A stretch of DNA of 64,000 nt, from the NCBI RefSeq assembly GCF_021556395.1, contig NZ_JAKGCS010000036.1, forward strand, positions 248,001 to 312,000, read 5' to 3'. The notes under the pieces are model-generated. The model did no database searches and had not been told where the DNA came from. It worked only from the letters and a program-made list of their open reading frames with translations. Made by a program: the position numbers and the translations under genes. The stretch's first letter is position 1. Each line of letters starts with the position of its first letter. Source of the DNA: Acuticoccus kalidii. GTDB taxonomy: Bacteria > Pseudomonadota > Alphaproteobacteria > Rhizobiales > Amorphaceae. This document shows positions 35,679-43,152 of the stretch, piece by piece.

Positions 35679-36854
35679 TCACGCCATGCCGTGGACAGCC
35701 ATGACCTTTTTCATGCGGTCCGCCGCGACATCCGGGTCGCGCATAACGCGCGCCTTGTCGGCGAGGCGGAACAATTCGGCGAGATGCAGCGCCGAGCGGC
35801 CGCTCTGCTGGCCGCCGACCATGGTGAAATGATCCTGGAGGCCGTTCAGATAGGCGAGGAACACGACGCCGGTCTTATAAAACCGGGTCGGCGCCGAGAA
35901 GATGTGACGCGAGAGCGGGACCGTCGGCGCCAGCAGATCGAAAAAGCGGTTGTCGGAGCCCTCGCCGAGCGCGTCGAGCGCGGCGGACGCGGCCGGGGCG
36001 ATCGCGTCGAAGATGCCGAGAAGGGCGTCGGAATAGCCTTCCTCGTCACCGGCGATCAGCTCGGCATAGTTGAAATCGTCGCCGGTATACATCCGCACCG
36101 AGGCCGGAAGCTGGCGGCGCATCTTGATCTCTTTCTCCTTGGACAGGAGCGAGATCTTGATGCCGTCGATCTTGTCGGCATGGGTCGACAGGACGTCGAG
36201 GCAGGTCATCATCGCCTCGTTGTGGTCGGCCGAGCCCCAATAGCCGTCGAGCGCGGGGTCGAACATCTCACCGAGCCAGTGGATGATCACCGGCTCCTTC
36301 ACCTGCGACAGGATACGGTCGTAGACGGTGACGTAGTCGCCGGGCCCTTCGGCCGCCTTCGCGAGCGCGCGCGAGGCCATCAGGATGATCTGACCGCCTT
36401 CGCCTTCGACGAAGGAGACCTGCTCCTCATAGGCGCGGATCACGTCGTCGATCGTGACGTCCGGTCCGGGGGCGAGGTGATCGGTCCCGGTGCCGAACGC
36501 GATGCGGGCATTGCCGCGCGCCTTGGCGGCGGCCTGCGCCCGGCGGATCAGATCCTGCGCGTCTCTCCAGGAGAGGCCCATCCCGCGCTGGGCGGTGTCC
36601 ATCGCCTCGGCGACGCCGAGGCCGAGATCCCAGAGATATTCCCGGAACGCCATCGTCCGTTCCCAGTCGATCGCGGGGGGATCGAGCCAGGGGTCGTGCT
36701 CCTGGAACGGGTCGGCGACGACATGGGCCGCGGCGAAGGCGACGCGGTTGAAATTGTGCTGCCCGCCATTGAGGAGCGCCGCAAAATCGAGCGGCTCGCC
36801 CGTGGTGTAGGGCTCCATGCGGCGGTCGGGGGTCGGAAGGTTCAGGGTTGCCAT
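35679..36854 (-). CDS. DUF993 family dihydrodipicolinate synthase-like aldolase
   Basis: TIM-barrel protein of 391 residues in the DUF993 family. The region about 225-280 aligns with the DapA/NAL aldolase family: DKIDGIKISLL carries the presumed Schiff-base Lys233, and YTGDDFNY matches the LSGDD loop after it. The DapA catalytic Tyr segment (LYNxP) is replaced by IIHWLGEMFDP near residue 191, so the proton relay differs from known aldolases. It sits between the oxidoreductase and tctC in the operon. I infer aldol cleavage (or the reverse) of a keto acid or keto sugar; no DUF993 reaction is known to me. Confidence 0.85.
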   Translation of the reverse strand: MATLNLPTPDRRMEPYTTGEPLDFAALLNGGQHNFNRVAFAAAHVVADPFQEHDPWLDPPAIDWERTMAFREYLWDLGLGVAEAMDTAQRGMGLSWRDAQDLIRRAQAAAKARGNARIAFGTGTDHLAPGPDVTIDDVIRAYEEQVSFVEGEGGQIILMASRALAKAAEGPGDYVTVYDRILSQVKEPVIIHWLGEMFDPALDGYWGSADHNEAMMTCLDVLSTHADKIDGIKISLLSKEKEIKMRRQLPASVRMYTGDDFNYAELIAGDEEGYSDALLGIFDAIAPAASAALDALGEGSDNRFFDLLAPTVPLSRHIFSAPTRFYKTGVVFLAYLNGLQDHFTMVGGQQSGRSALHLAELFRLADKARVMRDPDVAADRMKKVMAVHGMA

Positions 36855-36927
36855 GGTTGGAATCGCGTTGTGTGCGTGGGGGGAGGCGGCGTCGCCGCCT
36901 CGATGAATCGCAGGGGCCGGACGCCCG

Positions 36928-38121
36928 TCAGGCCGAGATCGTCGGAACGTCGATCCAGCGGCGCTCGCGCCAGCTTTCGAGGCCGAGCTTGGCGAGCTGC
37001 ACGCCCTTCACGCCCTCGATCAGGTCGTATTTCCACGGCGCGTCCTCGACCACGTGGCGGATGAAATCCTCCCACTGCACGCGGAAACCGTTCGGGTAGG
37101 GCTCCGTGTCGGGGACCTCGGCCCAGGTGTCGAAGAAGTCGATCGACTGGGGGATGTCCGGATTCCAGGTCGGCTTCGGCGTGTTCGCCCGGTGCTGGGT
37201 CACGCATTTGGTGAGACCGGCGACCGCCGAACCCTCGGTTCCGTCGACCTGGAAGGTCACGAGATCGTCGCGGCGGACGCGCACGGTCCAGGAGGAGTTG
37301 ATGTGCGCGATCACCCCGCCTTCGAGCTCGAAGGTGGCGTAGGCCGCGTCGTCGGCATCGGCCTTGTAGGGCTTGCCGTTCTCGTCCCATCGCTCGGGAA
37401 TGTGGGTCGCGCCGAGGCAGGAGACCGACTTCACGTTGCCGAACAGATTGTCGAGCACATAGCGCCAGTGGCACAGCATATCGAGGATGATGCCGCCACC
37501 GTCGGCCTCGCGATAATTCCAGGAGGGGCGCTGCGCGGGGATCCAATCACCCTCGAACACCCAATAGCCGAACTCGCCGCGCACCGAGAGAATGCGGCCA
37601 AAGAAGCCGGCATCGATGAGGCGCTTCAACTTGCGCAGTCCCGGCAGGAACAGCTTGTCCTGCACGACGCCGTTCTTGACGCCCTTTTCCTTGGCGAGGC
37701 GGGCGACGGCGAGGGCGGTCTCGATATCGTCCGAGATCGGCTTTTCGCAATAGACGTGCTTGCCCGCGTGGATCGCCTTTTCGAGGAGGCTGCACCGCAT
37801 CAACGTGGTGCCGGCATCGAAAAAGACGGTGTCCTCGTCGTTGGCGAGCGCCTCGTCGAGATCGGTCGTCCAGTGCTCGACGCCATGGGCGGCGGCGAGG
37901 CTCGCGATCTTTTCGGCGTTGCGGCCGACGAGGATCGGATCGGGCATGACCCGAGAGCCGTCGGACAGAACGACGCCGCCATCGGCGCGGATCGCGGCGA
38001 TCGAGCGAATGAGATGCTGGTTCATGCCCATGCGTCCGGTGACGCCATGCATGATGATGCCAAGCCGTTTTGCTTGCGGTGCTTTTTGTGCGCCGCCGGC
38101 CACTCGCGGTTGCTCGGTCAA
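36928..38121 (-). CDS. Gfo/Idh/MocA family oxidoreductase
   Basis: First structural gene of the operon, NAD(P)-dependent sugar or polyol dehydrogenase, 397 residues. Rossmann start LGIIMHGVTGRMGMNQH near residue 19; this GRMG-type loop differs from the usual GxGxxG. The catalytic EKPI motif lies in YCEKPISDDIE near residue 127, and GGGIILDMLCHWRYVLDN has the active-site His. I choose the TTG at 38119-38121 because GGGAGGGTGAC stands just before it; a TTG at 38139 lacks this. The operator at 38164-38181 is 43 bases upstream. Confidence 0.88.
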   Translation of the reverse strand: MTEQPRVAGGAQKAPQAKRLGIIMHGVTGRMGMNQHLIRSIAAIRADGGVVLSDGSRVMPDPILVGRNAEKIASLAAAHGVEHWTTDLDEALANDEDTVFFDAGTTLMRCSLLEKAIHAGKHVYCEKPISDDIETALAVARLAKEKGVKNGVVQDKLFLPGLRKLKRLIDAGFFGRILSVRGEFGYWVFEGDWIPAQRPSWNYREADGGGIILDMLCHWRYVLDNLFGNVKSVSCLGATHIPERWDENGKPYKADADDAAYATFELEGGVIAHINSSWTVRVRRDDLVTFQVDGTEGSAVAGLTKCVTQHRANTPKPTWNPDIPQSIDFFDTWAEVPDTEPYPNGFRVQWEDFIRHVVEDAPWKYDLIEGVKGVQLAKLGLESWRERRWIDVPTISA

Positions 38122-38163
38122 GTCACCCTCCCATTCCAAGCGAGCCGTTCTTGTGACGGCTTA

Positions 38164-38181
38164 AGTAACCACGCGGTTACT
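38164..38181. promoter_or_regulatory. TetR-type operator overlapping the operon promoter
   Basis: AGTAACC-ACGC-GGTTACT, seven-base perfect arms around a four-base centre, between the TetR gene end and the start of the DUF993 operon. On the minus strand a TTGTCA lies just before it and would put the palindrome in the -35/-10 spacer, where a repressor would block transcription. Confidence 0.62.
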
Positions 38182-38213
38182 CCTGACAAAATCAACCTTC
38201 GATGTCAAGAGGG

Positions 38214-38870
38214 TCATGGGCGAAGATAGTCCATGATGACGCTCGCGATGTGCTCGCGCCGGGTCTCGAGGGCCTCCGGGGTGGCGAGATTCCGGCCGAA
38301 AATGGTCGAAAGGGTCGGGTTGTTGGCCATGTAGAAAAAGCCGAGCGCGGCGATCGAGATGTAGAGCTGCACCGGGTCGACATCCTCACGGAAGACGCCG
38401 TCGGCGGCGCCGCGCTTCAGGAGCTCGGCGAGGGTGCCGACCAGCGGGGAGTGCATCTCCTGGATCTGCTCCGAGCGCTTCAAATGCCGCGCATGAAGCA
38501 TGTTCTCGGTGTTGAGCAGGGTAAGGAATTCCGGGTTCTTCACGAAATAGTCGAAGGTGAAGAGAACGAGCCGGCGGACCGCCTCGGGCGGTGCGAGATG
38601 GGCAAGGCACAACTCGCTCTCGGCCGAACGGATCCGGGCATAGGTCTCTTCGAGGACGGCGAGGAAGAGACCCTCCTTGTTGCCGTAATAATGGTAGATC
38701 ATCCGCTTGTTGATCGCGGCGCGCGCGGCCACCTCGTTGACGCTCGCGCCGCCGAATCCGTGGGCGGTGAATTCCGCCGTGGCGGCTGCGAGGATCGCGG
38801 CGCGGGAGCGCTCCGCGTCACGCTGGGCGGGCCGAGACTTGGCTTTGGCTTGTCGGACGGGTGCGTGCAA
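38214..38870 (-). CDS. TetR family transcriptional regulator
   Basis: Repressor-type protein of 218 residues. The helix-turn-helix region is ASVNEVAARAAINKRMIYHYY near residues 42-62, after RAAILAAATAEFTAHGFGG. The C-terminal domain is of the TetR C-33/C-6 kind with DPVQLYISIAALGFFYMANN near the end. The TTG at 38868-38870 has an AAAGGG ribosome site. It lies upstream of the DUF993 operon on the same strand, and the palindrome at 38164-38181 falls between them. It is the probable local regulator, with a pathway intermediate as ligand. Confidence 0.9.
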   Translation of the reverse strand: MHAPVRQAKAKSRPAQRDAERSRAAILAAATAEFTAHGFGGASVNEVAARAAINKRMIYHYYGNKEGLFLAVLEETYARIRSAESELCLAHLAPPEAVRRLVLFTFDYFVKNPEFLTLLNTENMLHARHLKRSEQIQEMHSPLVGTLAELLKRGAADGVFREDVDPVQLYISIAALGFFYMANNPTLSTIFGRNLATPEALETRREHIASVIMDYLRP

Positions 38871-39016
38871 GGTTCGGCCCTTTCAGCGGGTTTATCCTTG
38901 GTTGGCGTGTTCTTGGCGGTGCGTCAAATCTGAAGCGGCCGCGGCGCGCCGTTCGCCGGGCTGGCGGGGAATGGCGGTCCGCCCCATCTAGCCTTGAGGC
39001 TCAAAGGTTCGCCGCG

Positions 39017-40051
39017 ATGTTCGACAATCCTGCGTTCGACGGTCACGAGGAAGTCGTCTTCTCCTTCGACGACGCGACCGGCCTCAAGGCGATCGTCGCC
39101 ATTCATAACACGCGGCGCGGAGCGGCGCTCGGCGGGTGCCGGGTCTGGCCCTACGCGACGAGCGAGGAGGCGCTGACGGATGTCCTGCGCCTGTCGCGCG
39201 GCATGACCTACAAGGCCGCGATGGCCGATCTGCCGCTCGGCGGCGGCAAGAGCGTGATGATCGTCGCCGAACGCGGGGCGAAGACGCCCGCCATGTTCGA
39301 GGCGCTCGGCGAACTCGTCGACGGGCTCGACGGTCGCTATGTCGTCGCCGAGGACGTCGGCTCCTCGCCGGCCGATATGTCGTGCGTCCGGCGCGCGACG
39401 CGGCACGTCACCGGCGTCCTCCCGGAGGATGGCGGCGTCGGCGATCCGTCGCCGACCACGGCCTATGGCGGCTTCATCGCGGTGCGGGCGACGGCACGCG
39501 CGGCGCTGAAGCGCGAGGGGCTCTCCGGGGTGCATGTCGCGGTGCAGGGGCTCGGCAATGTCGGCTATGGGCTCGCGCGGCATCTGGCGGAGGCCGGCGC
39601 GCGCCTCACCGTCGCCGATATCAGCCCCGACCGCGTGGCGAAGGCGGAGGCCGAGCTCGGCGCCACCTCGGTCCCGCCCGAGGAGATCGCGTTCGTCGAG
39701 GCGGACATCTTCTCCCCCAATGCGCTGGGGGCCGGCCTCAATGGCGAGACGATCCCCCGCCTCGCGGTCGCCGCCATCGCGGGATGCGCCAACAATCAGC
39801 TCGCGACCGAGGCGGACGGCGCGGCGCTGAAGGCGCGCGGCATCCTCTATGCGCCCGATTATGTCGGCAATGCGGGGGGCGTCATCAAAATGTGCGGCGA
39901 ATATTTCGGCTGGTCGGACCGCGAGGTCATGCGCCGGGTCGAGAGGATCGGCGCCCAGCTCGGCGCGATTTTCGCCGAAGCGGCGGCGACCGGGGAGCCG
40001 ACGGACCGTGTGGCCGACCGGATCGCCCGCTCGCGCTTCATGCCGGCCTGA
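39017..40051 (+). CDS. Leu/Phe/Val-type amino acid dehydrogenase
   Basis: NAD-dependent oxidative deaminase of the Glu/Leu/Phe/Val dehydrogenase family, 344 residues, the length of leucine dehydrogenases. Substrate-site Lys66 (MTYKAAMADLP) and catalytic Lys78 (LPLGGGKSVMI) are present. AEDVGSSPADM follows, and the NAD-binding Rossmann motif is VAVQGLGNVGYGLARHL near residue 175. Chosen start: ATG at 39017 with AAAGG upstream; readings further upstream overlap the TetR promoter. Which branched-chain or aromatic amino acid it uses is not clear. Confidence 0.9.
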   Translation: MFDNPAFDGHEEVVFSFDDATGLKAIVAIHNTRRGAALGGCRVWPYATSEEALTDVLRLSRGMTYKAAMADLPLGGGKSVMIVAERGAKTPAMFEALGELVDGLDGRYVVAEDVGSSPADMSCVRRATRHVTGVLPEDGGVGDPSPTTAYGGFIAVRATARAALKREGLSGVHVAVQGLGNVGYGLARHLAEAGARLTVADISPDRVAKAEAELGATSVPPEEIAFVEADIFSPNALGAGLNGETIPRLAVAAIAGCANNQLATEADGAALKARGILYAPDYVGNAGGVIKMCGEYFGWSDREVMRRVERIGAQLGAIFAEAAATGEPTDRVADRIARSRFMPA

Positions 40052-40066
40052 GGGCGGCGCTCCGCG

Positions 40067-40537
40067 TCAGGACGCCTTCAGCCTCTTTGCCATGACGACG
40101 CGCTCTTCGATCTGGTAGCCGAGCGCTTCGTAGAAGGCGGCGACGGCGGCGTTCTCGGTCCGGATCATCAGATTGAGCTTCGGAACGCCGCGCTCGGCGA
40201 GCCAGTCCTCGGCCGCGGCCATGATCGCGCGCCCGTGGCCCTGGCGTCCGAACTCCGGGTCGACCGCCACGTAATAGACGACGCCGCGATGGCCGTCATG
40301 ACCGACCATCACCGAGGCGACGAGACGATCGCCCCGATGGCCGAGCAACACGGTCGACATGGGGCTCGCGAGGGCAAAGCGCAGATCCGCGAGCGGATCG
40401 TTCCAGGGACGCGTGAGGTTGCAACGCTGCCAAAGCGCGATCACGGCATCGATCGTCGCCGCGTCCGCGACCTCACCCGGCGCCGACACGATCGGCGCGA
40501 TGCGAAGGGCCGATGCCGGCCGCAAGGTCTCCGTCAT
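40067..40537 (-). CDS. GNAT family N-acetyltransferase (YpeA-like)
   Basis: Acetyltransferase of 156 residues. Acetyl-CoA binding motif A is VAVDPEFGRQGHGRAIMAAAE near residues 90-110, and motif B is LNLMIRTENAAVAAFYEALGY. The pattern fits the YpeA group, whose substrates are unknown. It lies 15 bases downstream of the PBP1A gene on the same strand, so they may be cotranscribed. It converges on the amino acid dehydrogenase gene. Confidence 0.88.
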   Translation of the reverse strand: MTETLRPASALRIAPIVSAPGEVADAATIDAVIALWQRCNLTRPWNDPLADLRFALASPMSTVLLGHRGDRLVASVMVGHDGHRGVVYYVAVDPEFGRQGHGRAIMAAAEDWLAERGVPKLNLMIRTENAAVAAFYEALGYQIEERVVMAKRLKAS

Positions 40538-40552
40538 ATCCGTTCCGTCCGA

Positions 40553-42991
40553 TCAGCCGCCGAAGAGGCGGCGGAAAAAGCCTTCGTTGCTCCGCGCCGG
40601 GGCGGGGCGGATCCAGTCCCGACCGTCGCGCGCGGAGGCGACCGGCGGGCTCTGGACCATTTGCTGGTTTCCGTCCTGGACCACCCAAGGCTCGTCGACA
40701 GGCATCTCGTCGCTGGATTCGAGCGGGGCCGGGATCGCTTCGAGACCCGGAAGATCGGCCGGCATCATGCCCTCATGGACCTTCGTCATGAGCTGCTTCC
40801 ACAGCTCGGCCGGAAGATTGCCGCCGGTGACCTTCTTGGTCGGAGAATTGTCGTCGTTGCCGAGCCAGACACCGGCGGTGAAGAAGGCCGTGTAGCCGAC
40901 GAACCAGGCATCGCGCCAGTTCTGGCTGGTGCCGGTTTTGCCGGCGGCGGGCCAACCGAATTGCGCCCGCTGCCCGGTGCCCGACGTGATGACCTGGGAC
41001 AGCATCGCGTTCATCTGCCCCATGTCCTGGAGCGAGGCGACCTGCTGCGCGCCGCCGCCGGGGCGCTGATAGAGGAGCTGCCCGTCGAGCGTCTTGATCC
41101 GCCGGACGATGTGCGGAACGACGCCCACCCCGCCATTGGAGAACGGCACATAGGCGGTGGTCAGCTCGAGAAGCGTCACCTCCGACGTGCCGAGTGCGAT
41201 CGAGGCGTTGGCTTCGAGCGGCGAGCGGATGCCAAGCCGTTCGGCGACCGCGGCGACGGCCTGCGGGCCGACTTCGTTGGTGAGCTGCGCCGCGATCGTG
41301 TTCAGCGAGTGGGAGAGGGCATAGGTGAGGGAGACCGGGCCCTTATAGTTGCGGCTGTAATTCTGCGGGCTCCAATTGCCGATCTGCGTCGGCTGGTCGA
41401 TCCGCATCGTCTGTGGCGTCAATCCGTGTTCGAGCGCCGCGAGATAGACGAAGGGCTTGAACGAGGAGCCCGGCTGACGGGCTGCCGCTACGGCCCGGTT
41501 ATACTGGCTGTCGCCATATTGCCGGCCGCCGACGAGCGCCTTCACCGCGCCGCCGCCATCGAGCACGACGACCGCGCCCTGATGGACGTTCTTCGCCTCG
41601 CCTTCCTTCTCCAGCATGTCCTGGAGGGCGTCCTGGGCGAGGTCCTGAAGCTCGAGATTGACGGTCGTCTCGACGATGATGTCCTCGGTCAGCGATCCGA
41701 CGAACTCGGGCAGCACCTCGGCCACCCAGTCGGCGACATAGCCGCCCGAGGTCGCGACGTCCGGCGCGCGCAGCGTCGCGGGGTTGTCGCGCGCATAGGT
41801 GGCTTCCTCGGCGGTGATGAAGCCGGCCTCTTGCATCGAATTGAGGACGGTCGACGCGCGGGCGTTCGCGCGGGTGAGATTGTTGGTCGGCGCGTAGTAG
41901 GAGGGCGCCTTCAGGAGACCCGCGATGAGCGCGGCCTCCGGCAGGGTCAGCTCCTCCGCCCCCTTCGAGAAATAGCGCCGCGCCGCGCCGTCGATGCCGG
42001 TCGCGCCGGCGCCGAGATAGACGCGGTTGAGATACATCTCGAGGATCTCGTCCTTGTCGTACTGCATCTCGAGCCAGACGGAGAAGATCATCTCCTGGAT
42101 CTTGCGCTCGAGGGTACGGGACGGGTCGAGGAAGAGGTTTTTCGCGAGCTGCTGGGTCAGCGTCGAGCCGCCCTGCTGCAGGCGACCCGAAGTGAGGTTC
42201 GTCACCATCGCGCGGGTGAGGCCGATCGGGTCGACGCCGGGATGGCTGTAAAAGCGCCGGTCTTCGATCGCGATGACGGCTTGCGGCACATAGGGCGGAA
42301 GGTCGGCGAGATGGACCGCGCGGCCGCCGGTGTCGCCTCGGTTCGCGATGAGATCACCGCCTTCGGACAGGATCGCGACGTTGGGCGGACGCTCCGGCAC
42401 GGCCCATTCGGCGCGCGGCGGCAAGGTCGCGGCGAAGTAGGCGATGACGGCGCCGACTGCGACGAGGCCCAGAAGCGAGAGCGTGACGCCCATGCGGAAG
42501 GCGAAGCGGAAGAAGCTGAAGCGCCGACGCGGCCGCGCCGCGCCGCTGGCGCGCTTGGGTCGCCGGCCGTTGCCGCCGCTGCGCGAGCCGCCACCGCCGC
42601 CTTTGCCGCCACCGCTGCCGCGGCTGGTGCTGGCTGTGGCGCGAGTTCCCTCGGGCGCGCGCTTGCGCGGCGCGGCGCGCTCGGCGCCTGCCGTGTCGGA
42701 GCGGGGGGAGGCGCTCCGTGAAGGCGCCTTTCCTGTGGATTGAGATGGGGCTTTGGCGCGCGGCTCGGCCTGCGTCCGCCCCTCTGCCGGGGCCTTGCGG
42801 GGCGCGCGTTTGACCGTCTCGGCCTCGGGCGCTGCGGCGCGCGGCCGCGTCGTGCGGGGGCGGGGCTCTTCGGCGGGACGTTCGGTCTGTTTCGGGCGGG
42901 CCGTGCGCTGCGGCGCTGGATCGCGGGCCTCGCGCGACGGGGCATTCAAACTCGGCTCGCGACGTGAGCGGCCATTGCGGTCCGGCGACAT
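40553..42991 (-). CDS. Penicillin-binding protein 1A (transglycosylase/transpeptidase)
   Basis: Bifunctional peptidoglycan synthase in the inner membrane, 812 residues. An unusually long Arg/Pro/Ala/Gly-rich, probably disordered cytoplasmic N-terminus (about 1-150) precedes one membrane helix (about 157-180). The transglycosylase domain has the catalytic Glu in IAIEDRRFYSHPG and the QGGSTLTQQLAKNLFL motif. The transpeptidase domain has the nucleophile in RQPGSSFKPF (SxxK), SHSLNTI (SxN) and AAGKTGTSQNW (KTG). I start at the Met at 42989-42991, although the ribosome site is weak. It is divergent from polA. Confidence 0.92.
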   Translation of the reverse strand: MSPDRNGRSRREPSLNAPSREARDPAPQRTARPKQTERPAEEPRPRTTRPRAAAPEAETVKRAPRKAPAEGRTQAEPRAKAPSQSTGKAPSRSASPRSDTAGAERAAPRKRAPEGTRATASTSRGSGGGKGGGGGSRSGGNGRRPKRASGAARPRRRFSFFRFAFRMGVTLSLLGLVAVGAVIAYFAATLPPRAEWAVPERPPNVAILSEGGDLIANRGDTGGRAVHLADLPPYVPQAVIAIEDRRFYSHPGVDPIGLTRAMVTNLTSGRLQQGGSTLTQQLAKNLFLDPSRTLERKIQEMIFSVWLEMQYDKDEILEMYLNRVYLGAGATGIDGAARRYFSKGAEELTLPEAALIAGLLKAPSYYAPTNNLTRANARASTVLNSMQEAGFITAEEATYARDNPATLRAPDVATSGGYVADWVAEVLPEFVGSLTEDIIVETTVNLELQDLAQDALQDMLEKEGEAKNVHQGAVVVLDGGGAVKALVGGRQYGDSQYNRAVAAARQPGSSFKPFVYLAALEHGLTPQTMRIDQPTQIGNWSPQNYSRNYKGPVSLTYALSHSLNTIAAQLTNEVGPQAVAAVAERLGIRSPLEANASIALGTSEVTLLELTTAYVPFSNGGVGVVPHIVRRIKTLDGQLLYQRPGGGAQQVASLQDMGQMNAMLSQVITSGTGQRAQFGWPAAGKTGTSQNWRDAWFVGYTAFFTAGVWLGNDDNSPTKKVTGGNLPAELWKQLMTKVHEGMMPADLPGLEAIPAPLESSDEMPVDEPWVVQDGNQQMVQSPPVASARDGRDWIRPAPARSNEGFFRRLFGG

Positions 42992-43152
42992 ATCGAGCCG
43001 TCCGCTCTCTCGCTTGGTTGGGGCCAAAACGCACCTCCATGGGCCACTACGCGCCCGACTGCGCATCCGTTAACACGGACGACGCTCGAAGTGGACCTTG
43101 ATCGTCGCCGATCCTGTCCGCATGGTCCGCACTCGACAGCAGGAGCCTTCCG

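Noticed and set aside
40235..42721. 828-codon plus-strand frame opposite the GNAT and PBP1A genes
   Set aside because: Antisense to two genes with clear catalytic motifs; low-complexity product.
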